From positions 1-19,945 of the forward strand of contig JBOHDE010000051.1 in the NCBI GenBank assembly GCA_050699035.1: a stretch of DNA of 19,945 nucleotides, written 5' to 3'. Both the position numbers and the translations under genes were made by a program. The stretch comes from WHTB01 sp050699035. Its GTDB lineage: Bacteria > Actinomycetota > Actinomycetes > Propionibacteriales > Nocardioidaceae. The notes under the pieces were generated by a model. That model saw nothing but the letters and a program-made list of their open reading frames with translations. It made no database searches and was not told the origin of the DNA. Positions within the stretch are counted from its first letter, which is position 1; each line of letters opens with the position of its first letter. Shown here one piece after another: positions 12,969-19,945 of this stretch.

Positions 12969-14924
12969 ATGCGATCACATGGCCGCTTCCGGTACGGCCC
13001 GTGGCGGGGCGGCCCCGACCCGCTGAGCCCGCCGTACGACGTCCGGGCAGCGCTCGACGAGGTCGGCACGGACATGCTCGCCGGTGGCAGTCTTCGCGAC
13101 GCGCTGCGCGACCTGATGCGGCGCGGCCTCGGTGGGCGTGACGGCCTCGACGACCTGGCCGAGCGGGTACGACGGATGCGGGCGCGAGCGCGTCGGCGGG
13201 GCGACCTGGCCGGCACGCTTGACCAGGTACGCGCAGCGCTCGACCAGGCGCTGGCCGCGGAGCGGGACACGCTGGCCGGGCAGGAGGGCGATGCGGCTCG
13301 GCTGGCCGAGCTGGAGCTGGCGACGCTGCCCGACGACGTCGCCGGGGCGGTCCGAGCGTTGGCCGACTACGACTGGCAGTCCGACGAGGCGCGCGCGACC
13401 TACGAGTCGATTCGGGCGATGCTGCGCAGCGAGGTGCTCGACGCGCAGTTCGCCGGGCTGAAGCAGGCGTTGTCGAGCAACGACCCCGAGGCCATGCAGG
13501 CGGTGCGCGACATGCTGGCCGACCTGAACGCGCTGCTGGCCGCGCATGCCCGCGGAGAGGACACGACCGACCGGTTCGACGAGTTCATGCGCAAGCACGG
13601 CGACCTGTTTCCGGAGGACCCGCAGAACGTCGACGAGCTGATCGACGCGCTCGCCCGCCGGCAGGCCGCGGCCCAACGGATGATGGCGTCGCTGTCGCCG
13701 GAGCAACGCGAACAGCTGGCACAACTGATGAGCGACGCGCTGGCCGACCCCGACCTGGCCTCCGAGATGGCCCAGCTCGCGGACAACCTGCGGGCATTGC
13801 GGCCGGGGCTGGACCAGCGCAGTCCCGTCGACATGCGACCGGGTGGGGACTCGCTTGGGTACAGCGACGCGGTGGAGGCGGTGGCCGAGCTGGCCGACCT
13901 CGAGGCGCTCGAACGCCAGCTGGGGCAGGCACACCCGGGTGCGACGCTCGACGACGTCGACGTGGAGATGCTCGAGGAACGGCTGGGGTCGGCAGCGGCC
14001 CGGGACCTGGAGGCATTGCGCCAGCTCGAGCGGGAGCTGGAGCGGCAGGGCTACCTGACCCGCGGCGACGACGGCCTCCGGCTGACCCCACGGGCGGTGC
14101 GCCGGTTGGGGGAGACGGCGCTGCGTCGGGTGTTCGACCGGCTCGATGCGACCGGCCGTGGCGACCACGACGACCGGCGTACCGGGCAGGCCGACGAGCC
14201 GACCGGGCTGACCCGGTCGTGGGTGTTTGGAGACGAGCTGCCGATCGACGCCGCGCGTACTGTCTCCAACGCGGTGCAACGAGGCGGCATCGGCTCGGCC
14301 GGCGTGCGGCTGTTGGTCGAGGACTTCGAGGTCGTGGAGACCGAGCGCCGTACGACCGCGGCCGTGGCGCTCTGCGTCGACCTGTCGTTCTCGATGGTGC
14401 AGGAGGGTCGCTGGGGGCCTATGAAGCAGACCGCGCTGGCCCTGTCACACCTGGTGGAGACGCGGTTCCGGCAGGACGCGTTGCAGGTCATCGGGTTCAA
14501 CCTCGCGGCGCGCCGGCTGTCGCCGCTGCAGCTGGCCGACGTCGAGCCCGAGTGGGTGCAGGGCACCAACCTGCAGCATGCGCTGATGCTGGCCTCGCGG
14601 CACGTCCGCCGGCATCCGGACGCGGAGCCGGTGGTGCTCGTGGTGACCGACGGCGAGCCGACGGCGCATCTCGGTGCGGGTGGCGTCCCGGAGTTCGGCT
14701 GGCCGACGACCATGGAGACCTTGCGGGCGACGGTGGCCCAGGTCGACGAGCTGAGTCGCTACGGCGCGACCATCAACTTTTTCATGCTGGGCGAGGATCC
14801 TGGGCTGGCGCGGTTCATCGACGCGGTGGCTCGCCGGGCGGCCGGGCGGGTGTTCACGCCGGACATCGGGCGTCTCGGCGAGTACGTCGTGTCCGACTAC
14901 CTGCAGGCCCGCGGCGGCCGCTGA
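12969..14924 (+). CDS. VWA-domain protein paired with the MoxR-like ATPase
   Basis: 651 residues, no signal peptide or membrane segment, so cytoplasmic. Residues 1 to about 400 are mostly charged, helix-rich sequence (LRDLMRRGL, ERVRRMRARARRRG, LERELERQ). The C-terminal domain (about 460-651) is a von Willebrand A fold with a complete metal-ion-dependent adhesion site: D471-L-S473-F-S475, T533 in QGTN, and D561 in VTDGEP. By analogy with ChlI/ChlD, RavA/ViaA and MoxR/VWA pairs, the VWA protein would bind a client or metal centre and deliver it to the AAA+ hexamer encoded just upstream. The client is unknown and no obvious target enzyme (chelatase, oxidase, dehydrogenase) is encoded nearby. 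A hairpin at 14941-14973 ends the two-gene unit. Confidence 0.88.
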   Translation: MRSHGRFRYGPWRGGPDPLSPPYDVRAALDEVGTDMLAGGSLRDALRDLMRRGLGGRDGLDDLAERVRRMRARARRRGDLAGTLDQVRAALDQALAAERDTLAGQEGDAARLAELELATLPDDVAGAVRALADYDWQSDEARATYESIRAMLRSEVLDAQFAGLKQALSSNDPEAMQAVRDMLADLNALLAAHARGEDTTDRFDEFMRKHGDLFPEDPQNVDELIDALARRQAAAQRMMASLSPEQREQLAQLMSDALADPDLASEMAQLADNLRALRPGLDQRSPVDMRPGGDSLGYSDAVEAVAELADLEALERQLGQAHPGATLDDVDVEMLEERLGSAAARDLEALRQLERELERQGYLTRGDDGLRLTPRAVRRLGETALRRVFDRLDATGRGDHDDRRTGQADEPTGLTRSWVFGDELPIDAARTVSNAVQRGGIGSAGVRLLVEDFEVVETERRTTAAVALCVDLSFSMVQEGRWGPMKQTALALSHLVETRFRQDALQVIGFNLAARRLSPLQLADVEPEWVQGTNLQHALMLASRHVRRHPDAEPVVLVVTDGEPTAHLGAGGVPEFGWPTTMETLRATVAQVDELSRYGATINFFMLGEDPGLARFIDAVARRAAGRVFTPDIGRLGEYVVSDYLQARGGR

Positions 14925-14940
14925 CGTCCATCCGAGAACG

Positions 14941-14973
14941 GCGCCGGCCCCCGACGTGGAGGCGGGCCGGCGC
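14941..14973. terminator. Bidirectional hairpin terminator
   Basis: A perfect 10-bp GC stem, GCGCCGGCCC (14941-14950) with GGGCCGGCGC (14964-14973), and a 13-nt loop. It lies in the 55-bp gap between the convergent stops of the VWA gene and the S15 peptidase gene, and would serve both. Confidence 0.7.
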
Positions 14974-14979
14974 TGCTCG

Positions 14980-16911
14980 TCAGCGCGGCAGCCGGAACTC
15001 GATGCCCGGGTCCGTGAGCGTGCCCGCGGTGAGTTCGCTCAAGGTCGGGACCAGGCTCGCGCCGGCGGTGAACGTCGGCGGCTCGCCCTGCACCGGCAGG
15101 CGCACCGCGGTGTCACGCAGCCCCACCTCGTACGGCGTCGGCGCCGAGTCGACCGTGACGATCCGGTTGCGGGACGACGCGACGACGACGAGGCCGAGCT
15201 GGTGACCGGCGGGTACGACGAGGTCGTTGGCCGTCAGGTCGACGGTGACGTCGTGCTGCCCGGCACCGTCGAGCCGGGCCCAGCCGCGCGAGATCACCTG
15301 CAGCGGGGTCGAGCTGCGGCGCTGGGCGACGTCGAAGTAGCAGGCTTCGTCGTCGGCCGTCGCCTCGCCCCAGCACGACTCGGTGGCCAGGGTCTGCGCG
15401 CCGTCGCCCTGGGTCGAGACCCGGGTCGCCTCGCCGTAGACGACCAGCGCGACGCCGACCTGGCCGGTTGCCGCGGTGTGCGAGACGTCGAGCGTCACCT
15501 GCGGCTCGCCAGAGACCCGGATGTCGCGTTGCAGCGTGTCGGTGGTGAACAACAGCCGGTGGGGGTTGTCGCCGGCCGTGACCGCCTGTCCCTCGGTCTG
15601 TTGCGGGTCGTTGACGAACCCGGCCTCCCCACGGTCTCGTAGGCCGAGCGTGAGCGATCCGTCGGTGCGCGGGTGCAGGGTTACCGGACGCTTGCCGAGC
15701 GGCCAGTCGCCGTCCTCGACCCATTGCCCGGGTGCGGTCTCGACGCGTACGGCGGGCTCACGGTCGATGCCGTTGTCGATGCCCATCAGCTCGTGGTCGA
15801 ACCACCGGTGCAGAGTCGGCACCCACTCCTCACGGCCGAAGTCGAACGGGTCGACGTGCCCGACGCGCGACAGCCACATCTTGCGGTCGACGCCCGCGTC
15901 CGCGAGGTCGTTCCACCAGCGGGAGAAGTTCGGCGTCTTGACGTTGGTGTCCTGGACGCCGTGCACGATGAACACGCTGGCCTCGACGTCCTCGGCCTTC
16001 CATACACCGTCGCGGTAGTCGCGGGCGGCCCAGAACTCGTCGTACGCCCCGGTCTCGTCGCCGTCCTCGGCCGCCATCTCAGCCAGCTTCGCCGAGCAGT
16101 CGATCCGTTCGGTGCGCTCCTGGGCGACCAGGCCCGACAGCCAGCTGGGGTAGTCGAAGGAGAACGGCAGGCCCTGGTAGCGGTCGTAGTCGTACCAGGA
16201 GCTGATCGCGGAGATCGGCACGATGGTCTCGAGGCCCTCGACGCCGGTGGCTGCGACGCCGTTGGCGATGGTGCCGTCGTAGGACTTGCCGATCATGCCG
16301 GTCTTGCCGTTGGTCCAGTCGGCCTCGACCGGGTTGCCATCGGCGTCGACCGCGTCGGCGTTGCCGTTCAGCCAGTCGACGACGGCCTTGACCGTGAGGA
16401 TGTCGTTCTGCGCGCCCTGGTCGACACATCCGGTGGAGCGGGCCGTGCCGCCCATGTCGACCGCGACGTAGGCGTACCCACGCGGCACGAAGTAGTTGTC
16501 GTAGTACAGCGGGAACTTGATCGGGTTGCCATGGGAGTCGTACTCCTTGAGCTCCGACTCGTTGCCGCGGCCGCAGCACAGGTAGTACGGGCTGGCGTCC
16601 ATCACGACCGGGACCTCGGCCGTGCCGTCGAGCTCGCTCGGCCGGATGATGTCGGCCGCGATCCGGTCGGGCTCGCCGTCCTCGTCGAAGTCGGGGGCCG
16701 TGACCCAGACCGTCTCGCGGATGGCGTCGGGATAGGAGTACGTGGGTGCGGTGACGCCGTTTTCCAACGTGTACGGCCCATTCGGGGCAGTGCCGGCCGC
16801 GGCGGTGTCGGCCGGTGCGCCGGAGGCCGGAGTGCTGATAGCGGCGGCGATCGGGAGGGCGACGATGAACGCCCCCATGGTTGCGAGCATGCGTGTATGA
16901 CGTGACCTCAT
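14980..16911 (-). CDS. Secreted S15-family (Xaa-Pro dipeptidyl-peptidase/CocE-type) serine hydrolase
   Basis: 643 residues from the chosen ATG. An N-terminal signal peptide (RSRHTR, a hydrophobic stretch, then STPASGA) is probably cleaved near residue 32, giving an extracellular enzyme. The alpha/beta hydrolase core carries the triad: S210 in GMIGKSYDGT, D321 in HGVQDTNV and H352 in RVGHVDP. The C-terminal third is the beta-sandwich typical of S15/CocE enzymes (LFTTDTLQRDIRVSGEPQVTLDVSH onward). Such enzymes cleave Xaa-Pro dipeptides or related esters and amides; which applies here cannot be decided from sequence. Paired cysteines (LCCGRG, CVDQG, ESCWGE, ACYFD) suit an exported protein. I take the ATG at 16911 because GAGAGGGA lies just upstream; the in-frame GTG at 16926 would lie inside that site. 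The gene follows the SDR gene on the same strand after 79 bp. Confidence 0.88.
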   Translation of the reverse strand: MRSRHTRMLATMGAFIVALPIAAAISTPASGAPADTAAAGTAPNGPYTLENGVTAPTYSYPDAIRETVWVTAPDFDEDGEPDRIAADIIRPSELDGTAEVPVVMDASPYYLCCGRGNESELKEYDSHGNPIKFPLYYDNYFVPRGYAYVAVDMGGTARSTGCVDQGAQNDILTVKAVVDWLNGNADAVDADGNPVEADWTNGKTGMIGKSYDGTIANGVAATGVEGLETIVPISAISSWYDYDRYQGLPFSFDYPSWLSGLVAQERTERIDCSAKLAEMAAEDGDETGAYDEFWAARDYRDGVWKAEDVEASVFIVHGVQDTNVKTPNFSRWWNDLADAGVDRKMWLSRVGHVDPFDFGREEWVPTLHRWFDHELMGIDNGIDREPAVRVETAPGQWVEDGDWPLGKRPVTLHPRTDGSLTLGLRDRGEAGFVNDPQQTEGQAVTAGDNPHRLLFTTDTLQRDIRVSGEPQVTLDVSHTAATGQVGVALVVYGEATRVSTQGDGAQTLATESCWGEATADDEACYFDVAQRRSSTPLQVISRGWARLDGAGQHDVTVDLTANDLVVPAGHQLGLVVVASSRNRIVTVDSAPTPYEVGLRDTAVRLPVQGEPPTFTAGASLVPTLSELTAGTLTDPGIEFRLPR

Positions 16912-16990
16912 GGGCGTCCCTCTCACGACTGGGTGCGTGGACAGGACTATGCCACCAGTAGTCGCGGCGTGACTAGGCGTGCCCGACGCG

Positions 16991-17785
16991 TCACACCGAC
17001 TTGATCAGGCCGCCGTCGATCACGAAGTCGGAGCCGGTGATGTTGGCGGCGCGGCCCGAGGCGAGGAACACCACCAGGTCGGCGACCTCCTCCGGCTCGG
17101 AGATGCGGCCGGTGGCGATGCTCATCGTCTCGGGCAGGACGCGGTCCATGATGTCCTCGACCGTGGTGCCGCTGCCCGCGGCCATCATGGTGGCGAAGCC
17201 GTCGTCGGGCGCCGTCCACAGCGGGGTGCGTACGGGTCCGGGCGACACGGTGTTGACCCGTACCCCTTGCGGCGCGAGCTCCTCGGACAGGGCTTGGGTG
17301 AGGTTGCTGAGGGCGGCCTTGGCGGCGCTGTAGTGCACGATCATCGGCGCCGGCACCCGCGCGTTTCCCGAGCTGATGTTGACGATCGTGCCGCCGCCGG
17401 CGAGCAGGTGGGGGACCGCGGCCCGGCTGGCGCGGACGGCGCTGAAGAACGTGCTGTCGAAGATCCGCTGCCAGGTGTCGTCGTCGACGTCGGTGAAGCT
17501 CGGCGCCGGGCTGCTGGTGGCCACGTTGTTGACTAGGACGTCGAGGCGGCCGTACGTGTCGGCGGCCCGCTGGATCAGCTCGGCGGGGCCGCGTCGCGTG
17601 GCGAGGTCGACCTGGTGCGGCGTGATGTCGTACTTGTCGGCGAGGCGGGCCAGGTCGTCGGTGACGGTGCGGCTGCCGGCGACGACGCGTGCGCCGTGCT
17701 CGGCCAAGGCGCGGGTGACGGCGAGGCCGATGCCCTTGCTCGCTCCGGTGACGACGGCGACCTTGTCGGTGAGTTCGAGTTCCAT
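16991..17785 (-). CDS. SDR-family NAD(P)-dependent oxidoreductase
   Basis: 264 residues, classical short-chain dehydrogenase length. Seen: cofactor loop TGASKGIG (13-20), NNVA (86-89, usually NNAG), catalytic S139 in ISSG, Y152 and K156 in YSAAK, the SPGPVRTPLW loop and the C-terminal GSDFVIDGGL. The fourth catalytic residue, an Asn normally found in DVNxxSAVR, is replaced here by Thr112 (DSTFFSAVR). The sequence resembles the FabG-like and 3-oxoacyl/sugar dehydrogenase group, but the substrate is unknown. The start at 17785 is supported by GAGGATCGAGCC before the ATG; extension to 17845 adds 20 residues without family character. It lies 56 bp after the NERD gene and 79 bp before the S15 peptidase gene on the same strand, a loose series rather than a tight operon. 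Confidence 0.88.
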   Translation of the reverse strand: MELELTDKVAVVTGASKGIGLAVTRALAEHGARVVAGSRTVTDDLARLADKYDITPHQVDLATRRGPAELIQRAADTYGRLDVLVNNVATSSPAPSFTDVDDDTWQRIFDSTFFSAVRASRAAVPHLLAGGGTIVNISSGNARVPAPMIVHYSAAKAALSNLTQALSEELAPQGVRVNTVSPGPVRTPLWTAPDDGFATMMAAGSGTTVEDIMDRVLPETMSIATGRISEPEEVADLVVFLASGRAANITGSDFVIDGGLIKSV

Positions 17786-17841
17786 GGCTCGATCCTCGGC
17801 GAGCGGCGCACCGGCCGTCTGGCGGGATTCGGACCTGGAGC

Positions 17842-18672
17842 TCACCGCCAGGTGGCGGCGCGTCGGGCTGCGTCGTGAACCGCATCGAGCGCTGTCGCGT
17901 CGAGCAGCCCGTTCCTGCTGCGCAGCCAGCGAGTCAGCCGTCTGCGTTCGACGATGTGGATGTCGCCGGGCTTCCGTTTGACGGTGACGTCGCGGGTGCC
18001 GACCAGCACCACAACTCCCCTGACCGGGACGTCGAACCCACAGGCGGCGCTGAGTAGCCGGCTTGCGCGGGCCGCTTCGTGGCGGCTGTTGCGCACGTAC
18101 GGCAGGCGCTGACCGTTGACCATCACGACGTCGCCGCCGACCCAGACCTTGGCGCGTGGGTGATGCTTGGCGTTGAGCGTGTAGACGCCGCCCGGGCCGA
18201 TCACGAGGTGGTCGATGTCACTGCCTTTGGTCCCGACCGGGATGGCGTGCAGGCACCGCCAGCGCGGATCCTTGCGGACCAGCGTGGCCAACCGAGCCGC
18301 GACCATCTCCTCGCCCTGCGCGCCGATCCGCCATGCGCGCTCCTGCGAGTGGATGCCGAGCGCCCGAGCCAGGAACGTACGCACGGGTGCATCGTCCTTC
18401 AGGGACTGTGCCTGCGTGCGCGCCATCGCACCCGCCTCGCGGGAAGCGAGATCCTCGTCATCAGGCTCAGCCACTGGCTTGGGTGCGATCAGCTGGCCCT
18501 TCGACGACCACGCGGCGACGGCCGCGGCGACGACGGCGGCCGCGTGTGCGCGCTCGACGTGCACCTCGCCGGTGACGAGATCATGCCACCCGAGACGGGT
18601 CCCGTCCTCGGCCGTGACGTAGAGCCGATCCTTGCCATAGCGTCGCCAGCGCGTCACCGTCACCCCGTCCAT
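17842..18672 (-). CDS. NERD (nuclease-related) domain protein
   Basis: 276 residues. N-terminal region (1 to about 45) is a small beta-rich segment (RLYVTAEDGTRLGWHDLVTGEVHVE), then an Ala-rich helix and a charged linker. The NERD domain spans about 112-225: GAQGEEMVAARL with E121, GSDIDHLVIGPGGVYTLNAKHH with D152/D154 and K169, then KVWVGGDVVMVNG and a GVVVLVG strand. NERD domains are related to restriction-endonuclease-like folds with an (E/D)xK active site. Here the residue two before the lysine is Asn (N167), so nuclease activity is uncertain; I recall this NAKHH form in other actinobacterial members. Short start at 18672 is supported by GGAG four bases upstream. A longer frame to 18936 is only antisense to the phosphotransferase gene. 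Role unknown; DNA processing is family-based inference. Confidence 0.85.
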   Translation of the reverse strand: MDGVTVTRWRRYGKDRLYVTAEDGTRLGWHDLVTGEVHVERAHAAAVVAAAVAAWSSKGQLIAPKPVAEPDDEDLASREAGAMARTQAQSLKDDAPVRTFLARALGIHSQERAWRIGAQGEEMVAARLATLVRKDPRWRCLHAIPVGTKGSDIDHLVIGPGGVYTLNAKHHPRAKVWVGGDVVMVNGQRLPYVRNSRHEAARASRLLSAACGFDVPVRGVVVLVGTRDVTVKRKPGDIHIVERRRLTRWLRSRNGLLDATALDAVHDAARRAATWR

Positions 18673-18745
18673 CGCTCCAGTGTCTCGCGCTGCGCGGCGG
18701 GATCCAGGGCTAGCGACCGCGGCCACGGCGGACGATCGTGGAGGT

Positions 18746-19777
18746 GTGGTCCTCGCGAGTGGCTCTCCGGACGCCGAGCCTGCGGCGACGCGCCCGGGCG
18801 CCCTTCGGGCTGCCGTGGAGGCGGCCGGGCAGCGGTCACCGCTGACCGGGCACGAGGGCAAGTCGGGTGCCACCCTGGAGCGTGTCGTGCTGGCCGACGG
18901 GAGCCGGCTTATCGTCAAGCGCCTCTCAGCCGCCAACGACCTGATGATGCGGCTGCTCGGCGCCGACGTCGGGAAGGAGTACGTGCTGTGGTCGGCCGGT
19001 GTGCTCGACGACCTGCCCGACGGGGTCGGTCACGCGGTCGTCGACGGCTGGGTCGACGGCGATACGACCGTCCTCGTCATGCGAGACCTCGGCAACGCCG
19101 TACTCACCTGGGAGCGCCACCTCACCCGGGCGCAGTGCCGGCGCGTACTCACGGCGACCTCGGCGATGCATCGGCGGTGGCTCGGCGACCCACCGGACGG
19201 TCTGACGCCGCTCCCAGACCTGCTCGGCCTGTTCGCGCCGACCCGGATCGCTGCGCACGGGGTGTCGGACAACCCGTTGGCCGCCCTGGTGTTGCGTGGC
19301 TGGGAGATCTTCGTCGAGTGGGTAAGCCCCGACGTCGCCGAGCCGGTCCTCGACCTGCTCGGCACGCCCGAACCGCTGGCGACAGCGCTCGGTAACGGCC
19401 CCATGACGCTGGTCCACGGCGATCTCGCGACGGTCAACATCGCGTTCGAGCGGGACCAGGTCACGCTGCTCGACTGGGGCATGCCGGCCGCCGCACCGGC
19501 CGCCTTCGACCTGGCGCGGCTACTGGCCGGCTGCGCGTCGGTGCTGGACCTGAGCCGCGAGGAGGTCATCGACGACTTCCGGCGGCTCGCCGGTCCGGCA
19601 CACGACGAGACGTCGCTACGGCTCGGCCTGCTCAGCGCGCTGGTCTGGCTCGGCTGGAACAAGGCGCTCGACGCCGCCGAACACCCCGACCCGGCGATCC
19701 GGTCCCGGGAGCGGGCCGACCTCGACTGGTGGGTCGGGCACGCCCGGAACTCACTCCAGTCCGGCGACCTGGGCTGA
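18746..19777 (+). CDS. APH-family phosphotransferase (aminoglycoside/choline kinase-like fold)
   Basis: 343 residues from the chosen start. Kinase-like features: GHEGKSGATLERVVL glycine-rich strand, IVKRL with the ATP-contacting lysine (about K58), glutamate in GKEYVLW, the catalytic-loop motif LVHGDLATVNIAF (H224, D226, N231) and the metal-binding LLDWG (D243). It would transfer phosphate from ATP to a small hydroxylated substrate; family members act on aminoglycosides, choline, homoserine, fructosamine and others, and nothing here identifies which. The start is uncertain: an in-frame GTG at 18680 would add 22 residues but leaves only 7 bp to the divergent NERD start, and those codons have poor third-position GC. 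I therefore prefer the GTG at 18746. It converges with a partial gene at the right edge. Confidence 0.8.
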   Translation: MVLASGSPDAEPAATRPGALRAAVEAAGQRSPLTGHEGKSGATLERVVLADGSRLIVKRLSAANDLMMRLLGADVGKEYVLWSAGVLDDLPDGVGHAVVDGWVDGDTTVLVMRDLGNAVLTWERHLTRAQCRRVLTATSAMHRRWLGDPPDGLTPLPDLLGLFAPTRIAAHGVSDNPLAALVLRGWEIFVEWVSPDVAEPVLDLLGTPEPLATALGNGPMTLVHGDLATVNIAFERDQVTLLDWGMPAAAPAAFDLARLLAGCASVLDLSREEVIDDFRRLAGPAHDETSLRLGLLSALVWLGWNKALDAAEHPDPAIRSRERADLDWWVGHARNSLQSGDLG

Positions 19778-19794
19778 CCTGGCGGGTCAGCGCC

Positions 19795-19945
19795 TCAGCG
19801 ACTCCGGCCAAGGAAGCGGCTCCGCTTGGCGGCCGCCGCCTCCGACTCGGGTGCCTTGCGCGCCCACCCCCAGCCGTTGCGTTCGCGCACGTCGACGTAC
19901 CCAGGATGGGTCTCCACCAGCAGCTCGAACACCTTGCGTACCTGC
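19795..19945 (-). CDS. C-terminal fragment of an unidentified protein, cut by the window edge
   Basis: The minus strand reads 49 residues without a stop from the right edge to a TGA at 19795-19797. It begins QVRKVFELLVETHPGYVDVRE, has a Trp-rich RNGWGWARK segment, and ends in an Ala/Lys/Arg-rich tail (EAAAAKRSRFLGRSR). Codon choice is strongly G/C at third positions and the composition looks like real protein. The stop lies 17 bp from the convergent phosphotransferase stop. I do not recognise the family; the basic tail could bind nucleic acid, but that is speculation. Confidence 0.6.
   Translation of the reverse strand, partial: QVRKVFELLVETHPGYVDVRERNGWGWARKAPESEAAAAKRSRFLGRSR

Noticed and set aside
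11473..14279. Two long minus-strand frames opposite the AAA+ and VWA genes
   Set aside because: Their ends follow the repeat DNA and the composition is that of antisense to GC-rich coding sequence; the plus-strand genes carry complete Walker and MIDAS motifs.
1..19945. tRNA/rRNA genes, IS elements, prophage or integrase genes
   Set aside because: Looked for cloverleaf-like segments in the gaps, transposase or integrase motifs and att-like direct repeats, and saw none that hold up.

Overview
The window is GC-rich throughout (roughly 70% by eye), with strong G/C bias at third codon positions, frequent CGTAC/GGTACG codon pairs and no AT-rich island. Together with the protein families present (DUF2277, DUF2461, a NERD protein of actinobacterial type, a MoxR/VWA pair, an IdeR/DtxR-like iron box), this points to an actinobacterial chromosome. 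My best guess is Propionibacteriales (Nocardioides- or Kribbella-like), but the genus is inference. I see no tRNA, rRNA, CRISPR array, IS transposase, integrase or phage gene.

Left part (1-4951). Positions 1-450 are a non-coding array of 190-bp direct repeats, each with a perfect 24-bp palindrome. Then come a DUF2461 gene (minus), a Tat-exported Gfo/Idh/MocA-like GH109 glycosidase (plus) with an operator-like palindrome before it, a small DUF2277 protein (minus), a small conserved protein (minus) and a divergent FAD/NAD disulfide oxidoreductase (plus). A very long hairpin closes the oxidoreductase gene.

Iron uptake (4969-8100). A siderophore-binding lipoprotein and a double-length FhuB-type permease form a two-gene minus-strand operon with overlapping stop and start codons. 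An IdeR/DtxR-like box lies about 45 bp upstream of the lipoprotein start. No ATP-binding subunit is encoded in the window, so it must be supplied from elsewhere.

Middle (8101-14973). A 300-bp spacer carries scattered copies of motifs from the left-end repeats. It is followed by a GAF-PAS-GGDEF diguanylate cyclase and a MalY/PatB-type PLP C-S lyase. A 525-bp gene-free stretch follows, holding two direct copies of a roughly 145-bp element built around a 19-bp-arm hairpin. Next is a tight two-gene unit: a MoxR/ChlI-like AAA+ ATPase and a 651-aa protein with a C-terminal VWA/MIDAS domain. This pair is the best candidate in the window for a functional system of unknown role.

Right part (14980-19945). 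Three minus-strand genes lie in series (NERD nuclease-related protein, SDR oxidoreductase, secreted S15/CocE-type peptidase). A phosphotransferase gene diverges from the NERD gene, and the 3' end of an unidentified minus-strand gene is cut by the window edge. Most of the window is ordinary chromosomal housekeeping and accessory metabolism. The unusual parts are the two palindromic repeat families, the AAA+/VWA pair and a few active-site substitutions.
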